25,311 bases of DNA from Nemertoderma westbladi. Lineage: Eukaryota; Xenacoelomorpha; Nemertodermatida; Nemertodermatidae. The stretch's first letter is position 1; each line of letters opens with the position of its first letter. The notes below the pieces were generated by a model. It saw only the letters and a program-made list of their open reading frames with translations, was not told the origin of the DNA and did no database searches. The stretch spans positions 1 to 25,311 of the forward strand of contig JAUCBJ010000569.1 of assembly GCA_032718475.1 (NCBI GenBank). The letters are read 5' to 3'. A program made the translations under genes and the position numbers. Of this stretch, positions 19,079 through 25,311 are shown piece after piece.

Positions 19079-20086
19079 CTAATTGCTGTCTCTATGAACA
19101 GAGTTTGTGTGTTTCTGTAGATTCACCTTTCTCTTGTATATTTTATCGCAATTAGACATACTTTTATGAACTGATTCTATGTGTACCTTTAGGATATTTT
19201 TCCGAGTGTATACTTTGTCACATTGAATACAGCTAAACTTAACATTGTTGTGAACCGAATCCATGTGCACTTTCAGATGTCCTTTTTCCATGTACACTTT
19301 ATTACAGGAACCGCAATTATATCGGATACCATTATGAACTGATTGTATGTGTTTCTTTAGATTGGCTTTGATATTAAATTTCCTCTCGCAGGAGCCGCAA
19401 TTAAACGTGTTACCTTTATGAACTGTTTGTATGTGTTCATCTCTATCACCTTTATGCGTATAACCTTTATCACATTGGTCGCAATAATACTTGACTCCTC
19501 TATGAAATGATTGAACGTGGTACTTTAGATTCGTTTTGTCATTAAATCCTCTATCACAAAAACCGCATATAAGCTTCTTTCCTTTATGGAATGTTTCTAC
19601 GTGGGCCTTTCGATTGTATTTGCTAGTAAATTGTTTGTCACAAATATCACAATTATACCTGATATGATCATGAACTAATTTTATGTGGCTCTTTAGAGAC
19701 GTTTTTTTATCATATTGTTTGTCGCAAGAATCACAATTGAACTTGTTACCTTTATGAACAGATAGTATTTGGTTGTTTAGCTTCCATCTCTGATAATAAA
19801 CTTTATCACAATAAAGACAATTGTACTTGATATCTTTATGAATTGAATCAGTGTGTATCTTTAGATTCCCTTTGTCGTTAAATTGTTTGTCACAAGAAGC
19901 GCAATCATATTTTATATGTTTATGAACTGATTCTATGTGGATTTTTAGATATTGGGAAGAACTAAATTGTTTATCACAATAAACGCAATTAGATTTCTTA
20001 CCTTTATGAATAATTTCTACGTGTCTCTTCAGTCTTGATCTTTCACTATAAACTTTATCACATTGAATACAATTATACAGCACACC
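19079..20086 (-). CDS. C2H2 zinc-finger array, downstream half after an in-frame stop
   Basis: About 335 codons lie in the same frame as the upstream half (20087-21040), separated from it only by the TAA at 20087-20089. They encode 12 fingers of the C-x2-C-x12-H-x4-H kind joined by linkers like VHKGIKYNC rather than TGEKP. The fourth finger has lost its first zinc His (Gln in NNQILSVH) and the last has lost its first Cys by a short deletion (KSMSNCDKIY). No ATG lies near the start, so this half has no start of its own and belongs to the same gene. Apart from that TAA the frame is clean. Arrays of this size usually bind DNA. Confidence 0.75.
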   Translation of the reverse strand, partial: GVLYNCIQCDKVYSERSRLKRHVEIIHKGKKSNCVYCDKQFSSSQYLKIHIESVHKHIKYDCASCDKQFNDKGNLKIHTDSIHKDIKYNCLYCDKVYYQRWKLNNQILSVHKGNKFNCDSCDKQYDKKTSLKSHIKLVHDHIRYNCDICDKQFTSKYNRKAHVETFHKGKKLICGFCDRGFNDKTNLKYHVQSFHRGVKYYCDQCDKGYTHKGDRDEHIQTVHKGNTFNCGSCERKFNIKANLKKHIQSVHNGIRYNCGSCNKVYMEKGHLKVHMDSVHNNVKFSCIQCDKVYTRKNILKVHIESVHKSMSNCDKIYKRKVNLQKHTNSVHRDSN

Positions 20087-21040
20087 TTAATGAACTAAAT
20101 CTACGTGTAAGTTTAACATTCCTTTGTTATTAAATTTCATGTCACAATAAGCGCAAATACACTTCTTATATTTATGAATAGCTTGTACGTGATTCTTTAA
20201 ACTTTCTTTCTTTATAAAAACTTTATCGCATTTACCACAATTAAATGTGATAATACCTTTATGAATTAACTCCATGTGTATTTTTAGATATTGTTTAGAT
20301 TTCAATTGTTTATCACATGAACCACAATAAAATTTCTTAACTTTAGGAGTTGCAGGAAGAGAGTGGCTAAGAATGACAAGTTCAGTTGGTTCCTCAATAC
20401 AAAACTCTTGTTTTACAATCTGAGATGCAATTTCGGAAGTACAACAAAAATATTCCGCTTCTGATTTGAAACTGATAACGTTTATACCGCTGTTTGTGTT
20501 GCCGATTTGATTATCAACATATTGTTCATTTATTCCAAACTCTTGTTTTATCTTACGAGATGTGTCTTCGGAAGTACCACAAAAATATTCCGCTTCTGAT
20601 TTGAAACTGATAACGTTTATACCGCTGTTTGTGTTGCCGATTTGATTATCAACATATTGTTCATTTATTCCAAACTCTTGTTTTATCTTACGAGATGTGT
20701 CTTCGGAAGTACCACAAAAATATTCCGCTTCTGATTTGAAACTGACAACGTTTATACCGCTGTTTGTGTTGCCGATTTGATTATCAACATATTGTTTATT
20801 TATTCCAAACTCTTGTTTTATCTTACGAGATGTGTCTTCGGAAGTACCACAAAAAGATTCCGCTTCTGATTTGAAACTAATAACGTTTATACCGCTGTTT
20901 GTGTTGCCGATTTCTTTATTAATAGTTGGTGGAGCGATAGAGTAATCTTGTTCATCATCACCGGACTGAGAATCACTTTCAGCTCCCATAAAACTGTCGA
21001 GTAAATCCCAAGCAGCGCTACTCAAACTATTCGATGACAT
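20087..21040 (-). CDS. Zinc-finger gene, N-terminal half with four tandem repeats
   Basis: 317 residues from an ATG at 21040 that follows a TATAAAAG box by about 70 bp. Residues 1-43 are acidic with a hydrophobic start (SSAAWDLLDSFMGAESDS), resembling an activation segment. Residues 44 to about 214 are four tandem 45-residue repeats containing FKSEAE and IKQEF. Three C2H2 fingers follow, beginning near residue 240 (FYCGSCDKQLKSKQYLKIH), and the frame ends right after the third finger's last His at TAA, exactly where the linker Lys (AAA) is expected. With the downstream half the protein would have 15 fingers in about 650 residues. By itself it could act as a three-finger protein. It was probably a nuclear DNA-binding regulator; no orthologue recognised. 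Confidence 0.8.
   Translation of the reverse strand: MSSNSLSSAAWDLLDSFMGAESDSQSGDDEQDYSIAPPTINKEIGNTNSGINVISFKSEAESFCGTSEDTSRKIKQEFGINKQYVDNQIGNTNSGINVVSFKSEAEYFCGTSEDTSRKIKQEFGINEQYVDNQIGNTNSGINVISFKSEAEYFCGTSEDTSRKIKQEFGINEQYVDNQIGNTNSGINVISFKSEAEYFCCTSEIASQIVKQEFCIEEPTELVILSHSLPATPKVKKFYCGSCDKQLKSKQYLKIHMELIHKGIITFNCGKCDKVFIKKESLKNHVQAIHKYKKCICAYCDMKFNNKGMLNLHVDLVH
20372..20911 (-). repeat. Four coding tandem repeats of 135 bp
   Basis: Four 135-bp units encode 45 residues each. The first three are almost identical at DNA level, the fourth diverges in its second half. Near-identity including silent sites points to recent duplication or gene conversion. Confidence 0.92.
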
Positions 21041-21107
21041 GTTTAAACGATAAATACAATATACAGTTTATTAACACAATAATGGCTCAAAAAGTCGCCA
21101 GTTGGAA

Positions 21108-21115
21108 CTTTTATA
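21108..21115 (-). promoter_or_regulatory. TATA box of the zinc-finger array gene
   Basis: TATAAAAG on the minus strand, 68 bp upstream of the ATG at 21040, which implies a very short 5'UTR of about 40 nt. It is the same octamer as at 1037-1044. Confidence 0.6.
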
Positions 21116-21429
21116 CTCTTAAGCCTTGGCTGGTTATAATGCAGCAGCTGTAACGTTGGGTTGGGGGATTAGTGGAGTGAAAGTAAGTCGGATTAGTTGG
21201 AAGCCTTTTATCTCCGGTATGTAGTTGATTATAATAATGAATGGAGCGCCACATAGTCTGGCTGGCTACAGTTATCGAGTTATGTGAGTCGGTTGTTGGG
21301 TTGGCTGCCTGTTTGCTAACGAGGGCCTCTATCACTTCCACTAATAGCTGGCATCAACGGATTATATTCCTAAACCACGAACACGATTTAGTGGGCACTG
21401 TTGGAGAAGTAAAGTCGATGAGAAGTAAA

Positions 21430-23147
21430 AGTTTCTGAGTCTATACACCCAGATATTCCCATTGGCGATATCTCCTTTGCAGAAGTGAAGGCTGCTGCAA
21501 AGAGCATTAAGACCAATCGTGCCAGTGGAGTAGATGGTGTTCCCCCTGAGGTCTTTAAAATACCTGAGTGTTTAAAGCTCATCTATCCCATCATAGTAGA
21601 CATATACAGAACAACAAGAGTCTCACAAGAAATGAAAACAAATAAGTTGGTGGCAGTTCCCAAGAAGGGCAACCTAACACTCTATGGTTCTTTTCGGGGA
21701 ATCTCATTGATCTCGATTGCTGCAAAGCTGTACAATAGAATTCTATTAAATCGCATCAGGGATCCCATTGAGAGACTGCTACCGTGGAAATCAGAATGGG
21801 TTCCGTAAAGGTCGTGGGACCATGGAGCCCATTTTGGCACTTAGACGGATAATTGAGGAGTTATCAAAAAAGAAAGACAGGCATCTGCTGTTATCTTTGT
21901 TGACTTCTTCAAGGCCTTTGATTCAGTCTCTCGCTCACGTATGTTCAGCATACTTTCATTATATGGGATTCCTGATGAAATTATTGCAGCAATCAGATCG
22001 TTAAACGATGGTTCGACAACATTTGTGTCTACTGTTGATGGTGACACAGAAGCATTTGAAGTATTATGGGGAGTCCTCCAGGGAGACACACTTGCACCAT
22101 TCTTGTTCATAATTGTGGTTGACTATGATCTACGCATGTCCTTAGATCATCATATTGATGATGGGGTAATGGTAACTCCACCAGCCACCTACTGGATCCA
22201 GACGTAGAGGAAATCCTGCGAAGTACCTAACAGATCTAGACTTTGCTGATGACTTAGGAATACTCTTAGAATCACTAGAGGGAACCCAACGGCTCCTCAG
22301 CTCATTAGAACAGGCTGCTTCTAGTGTTGGTCTTTTGATTAACTCCAGAAAGACCAAAATTGTGACAGTTAAGTTTAAAAGTCCTCAGCAAGTCTCTGAC
22401 CGAATGAGCATAAGCTCAAAAGATGGTATGCTTGAGCATGGATGACTTCTGTTACCTGGGATCATGGATCCGGAAGTCAGGTGAGGACCTTCGAATACGC
22501 AAGGGAAAGTCATGGGCAGCCTTGAATAGGCTTTCCAGGATTTTGAAGTCACAGAGAATTAATCGGAAACTTAAGGTCCGATTATTTAGAGCAGCAGTAG
22601 TTCCAGTAATCATCTATGGGAGTCCATGCAGGGCTCTAACTGATGGGACACCAAATCTCTGTATGGTACATTCACAAAAATGCTACGCCGGGTTCATTGT
22701 GTCAAGTACAATGCGCACATCTCCAACCAGGCACTATATAACATTGGAGGTGTCTCATTGGTTCCCCCAAGCTTGACACTAGAACAAAGTCGCCTCCGCT
22801 TTGCAGGACATCGCATTCGCCTTGAGGACCAGCCAGTGCATAATCTTGTGCTTTGGCAGCCTCATGGAGTGAATAAGCATGGAGGACAGCCCATGACTTT
22901 CTTAAGACGCATCTTAAAGGACACTGGCCTTGAAGATGCGGATGATCTAGCAAATGTCATGGGTGATAGGGAGTTGTGGCGGTGCAATTTTGTTGATAAG
23001 CCGGCACGCATTCTAAAAAATGCAGCTGCAATGCAGCATGCCGATCCTAGTAGTAGTGAAGACGATGGACAACGGTCAGCGAATAATTTGGTCATTACTG
23101 TCTTTTTGATTCCTTTATATTATAGTAGTTATTGTTACCTATCCTAA
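21430..23147 (+). mobile_element. Decayed LINE: reverse transcriptase and C-terminal region
   Basis: A 5'-truncated non-LTR retrotransposon on the plus strand. In order: the fingers region (KSIKTNRASGVDGVPPEVFK, then FRGISLISIAAKLYNRILL), QNGFRKGRGT in a second frame near 21790, motif A as FVDFFKAFDS near 21895-21925 back in a shifted frame, motif B as GVLQGDTLAPFLF near 22075, motif C as DFADD near 22240, the thumb (DFCYLGSWI...AALNRL..., IIYGS) near 22445-22620, and the C-terminal segment (MLRRVHCVKYN... to LRFAGHRIRL...) to about 23070. The frame shifts at least four times (near 21785, 21890, 22195 and 22430-22680), so it is dead. No endonuclease is present. The clade was not determined; it resembles the RTE/CR1-like elements common in invertebrates. 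Confidence 0.88.
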
Positions 23148-23291
23148 TCCTTACCAATAATTACAAAATCATTGTTTCGCTTATTGTTAAAGGTCAAAGT
23201 GTCGAAATGAGAGTCCAAGGGTTGAAACTCCGTCTCAAAGGATCTAAAAGTCGTTTCAAAGGAAAAACATAAATGACAGAAAATAGTAAGG

Positions 23292-23394
23292 GAAAGGAGC
23301 AGGTTACAAAGACGCCTTTTTCTAACCAAAACAATAAACGAAGTTGTTATCAATTGAGAGAATGGAGCAGGTTACAGAAACGGCTTTTTCCAAC
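23292..23394 (+). repeat. Dispersed repeat, copies C and D in tandem
   Basis: Two partial copies of the GGAGCAGGTTACA family, at about 23292-23338 and 23364-23394, about 70 bp apart. Both have a shared change to (A/G)CG(C/G)CTTTTTC after the core. They are followed by a doubled TAATGCATCAATTTA word at 23400-23440. Confidence 0.65.
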
Positions 23395-23575
23395 ACATCT
23401 AATGCATCAATTTAAATTTTTTAATGCATCAATTTATTGGGCGGGCGCTGATATATACGGGGATTTAGGGGTGGCAGCCCTCAATAAAAACGAGTGGGGT
23501 TTTGGGGGCGGCAGCCACCCTACAAAAAAAGATAACTGGTTAAGATATTTATCTGACAACTGTGTTTTCTGTTGG

Positions 23576-23935
23576 AGACTGGTAAATTAGAAAATTTATC
23601 TGATATGCCACAGGAATATTGGGTATATCTAGGTAGTTTCCTATATTTTCAGTGTATTATAATATTGTTACAATATTATGATATTGTTAGGTGAATTTAC
23701 TATATTAAACATCGTTCTTGACTGGTAAATTTGAAAATTTAAATCAGTTATGCCACAAGAATATTGGGTATCTACATTGTTCGTATATTTTCAGTGTATT
23801 ATAATATTATTACAATAATAATAATAATATATTTATAAGGCGCCTTTTAAGGGCAATAAAACAAGACGCGCATCGTTTTATGTTTTATTATGCTGATATT
23901 GGTTAGGTGAATTTACTATATTTAGCATTGCTAGA
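23576..23935 (+). repeat. Imperfect tandem duplication with an insertion in copy 2
   Basis: Unit 1 (about 23576-23718) and unit 2 (about 23719-23935) both run GACTGGTAAATT, ATGCCACA(G/A)GAATATTGGG, TATTTTCAGTGTATTATAAT and GTTAGGTGAATTTACTATAT. Unit 2 has about 75 extra bp containing the palindrome AAGGCGCCTT and an AATAAAAC/GTTTTATT fold-back. Confidence 0.8.
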
Positions 23936-24003
23936 CTGCAAATTCAATTCGATGATTGTGTATTAATTAATTTAAATCAATTTGCGGTTAAAATTATTGA
24001 AGC

Positions 24004-24095
24004 ATCGGGGGACAGGGGAGGACTGGGACTGGGACCGATAACACGGGGGACTGGGGAGGGGGGGGGGGGGGCGTGGGAGGGGGCGGTGGCCGGAG
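24004..24095 (+). repeat. G-rich tract with quadruplex potential
   Basis: Many closely spaced runs of three or more G on the plus strand, including a run of more than ten near 24060-24071. The complementary strand reads as a Pro-rich open stretch with no recognisable domain and no convincing start, so I do not call a gene. Confidence 0.75.
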
Positions 24096-24299
24096 GTTGA
24101 GGGTTCCGTTTAGGAGGGGTCATTATCGGATCTACCTTTTCGCAACCAGCACAAGGTAAGAGTACCCGTGGACGACCGGCTGTAACGTATAGCCCCACTT
24201 GAAATGGATACTGAACGTGGGAGAATCGAAATTGCGACAACTATGGAGAATCGGGAAGCCTGGAAGGATCTCATTTCAGTTGGAGAATCGGGAAGCCTG

Positions 24300-25121
24300 T
24301 AAGCCTGTACGTAAATAAGCTTGTATCACTATATTTAACATTAGAGCCATAAAAATCAACTTTGGGAAAAATTATGTTACGACCGTAACAAACAAACTAT
24401 ATATCAATGTTTGGTGGCTGTGGAGTATCCAAAAATCAATGGTGGTCCATATTTATGCTTTGTGATGGATGTGGCACTTTCGTGGTGGCTGGTGGGCAAT
24501 ATCCCAGAACATGCTCATTCCGATAATATTTCTATAAAATTATGTAACACATAACATCTGCTAACACTTCGATACTAATATGAAAACATTATCCGAGATA
24601 TTGGAAGGAAAAAAACGGTTCCAAGTGGTTTATAGCAGACAGCTTTCCTGTTTGTGATATAGATTATAGACCAAAATGATTAACTGTATAAATATCTTCA
24701 CCAACAAATTATGAGCGGTCGATGTGTTTAGATATTGTCAATTGTATGAAAATCGTCCAGATTTCCATAGCTTATCGGACTGACAAAGTGTTATTTTGTA
24801 GAGCGGACTGCGATGTATAATTTAGGATATGATATAATGATAGATATAGTTCAGATGCAGAACGTTTTTATTGCTATGAAATACCAGCTCAGCTGTTAGT
24901 TGGTCCGTTGCCGTATGAAATACTTCCATACGCATGCAGTGAAAACATCGTAGAGAACTTTCAATGAAATTAAGTATGTCAATTAAAACATCATTTTGAA
25001 AGTTGTTTACACTTACTAGTTATGTGCCTTAGATGCTTTACATTTAAAATATACTCAACGTACATGTAAATACCGGTACGGTAAGATATACGATTATTTT
25101 ATAAATTTAGCAAATAAGTCA
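24300..25121. other. Intergenic, no gene seen
   Basis: AT-rich sequence without a supported reading frame. A 19-bp direct repeat (TGGAGAATCGGGAAGCCTG) lies just before it, at about 24244 and 24281. Confidence 0.5.
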
Positions 25122-25311
25122 TTCTGTTGTGTACCGTAAGGAGGTATATTAGGTCCTCTGCTTTTTGTATGCTATGTAAATGATATGATAAGTAGTATAG
25201 ATCCCGATTGTAAACTCATTTTATATGCCGACGACAGTGCTCTTATTTTCTCTCATAAAGATCCTATCCATATTTCCCAAAAGTTAAGTGCAGTTCTAGA
25301 ATCCTGTAATG
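25122..25311 (+). mobile_element. Second LINE fragment, reverse transcriptase motifs B-C, runs off the edge
   Basis: One frame reads VP-stop-GGILGPLLFVCYVNDM, then LILYADDSALIFS, and continues to the end of the window. These are RT motif B (usually VPQG..LGPLLF) and motif C (YADD) of a jockey/CR1-like non-LTR element, a different lineage from the LINE at 21430. The stop replaces the conserved Gln (CAA to TAA at 25137-25139). The sequence upstream of about 25120 is not RT-like, so the copy is probably 5' truncated there. Confidence 0.8.

Noticed and set aside
23977-24240. Pro-rich minus-strand frame (with GRPRVLLPCAGCEKVDP)
   Set aside because: Most of it is the complement of the G-rich tract, and the start is not ATG. 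The short non-repetitive part could be a mobile-element remnant but matches nothing I know.

Overview
The window is AT-rich animal nuclear DNA. Spliced genes with GT/AG introns, an axonemal dynein chain, tRNA-derived SINE heads, non-LTR reverse transcriptase remnants and large minisatellites all point to a metazoan, most likely an aquatic invertebrate. I cannot name the species.

Layout. 1-3400: a TATA-driven acidic single-zinc-finger gene (minus), 0.7 kb of GGCTGT hexamer repeat, a SINE head, and a tiny two-finger CHHC gene of the GTSF1/U11-48K type. That gene has its own TATA box and lies between two copies of a direct repeat. 4100-13110: the best-supported part, a compact ciliary-looking cluster. 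It holds a complete two-exon DNAI2 (minus), a divergent unidentified coiled-coil gene (plus) and a complete four-exon ANKRD45-like gene (plus). Two RFX X-box-like sites lie in the DNAI2/coiled-coil interval. The ANKRD45 stop codon falls in the first unit of a 1.45-kb, 31-bp minisatellite, and a polyadenylation signal follows just after the array. 14800-17150: the 3' three exons of a single-pass membrane protein gene (minus), with a second minisatellite (21/25-bp units) in one intron. 17260-17730: a broken 107-codon reading frame interrupted by an insertion that has a 13-bp target-site duplication and a perfect 71-bp palindrome. 19079-21040: a zinc-finger array gene (minus) with four tandem 45-residue repeats carrying SUMO-type motifs, split by one in-frame TAA in a finger linker. 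21430-23150: a decayed LINE. 25122 to the edge: a second LINE fragment.

The ciliary trio can be read functionally: an outer-arm dynein intermediate chain, an ankyrin protein with an HSP70-lid-like tail, and a coiled-coil protein between them. The rest is mostly accessory sequence: mobile elements, tandem repeats and three intronless TATA-box genes. The most unusual items are the minisatellite 3'UTR built from paired odd palindromes, the palindromic insertion, the SUMO-motif repeat array, and the minimal GTSF1-like gene.
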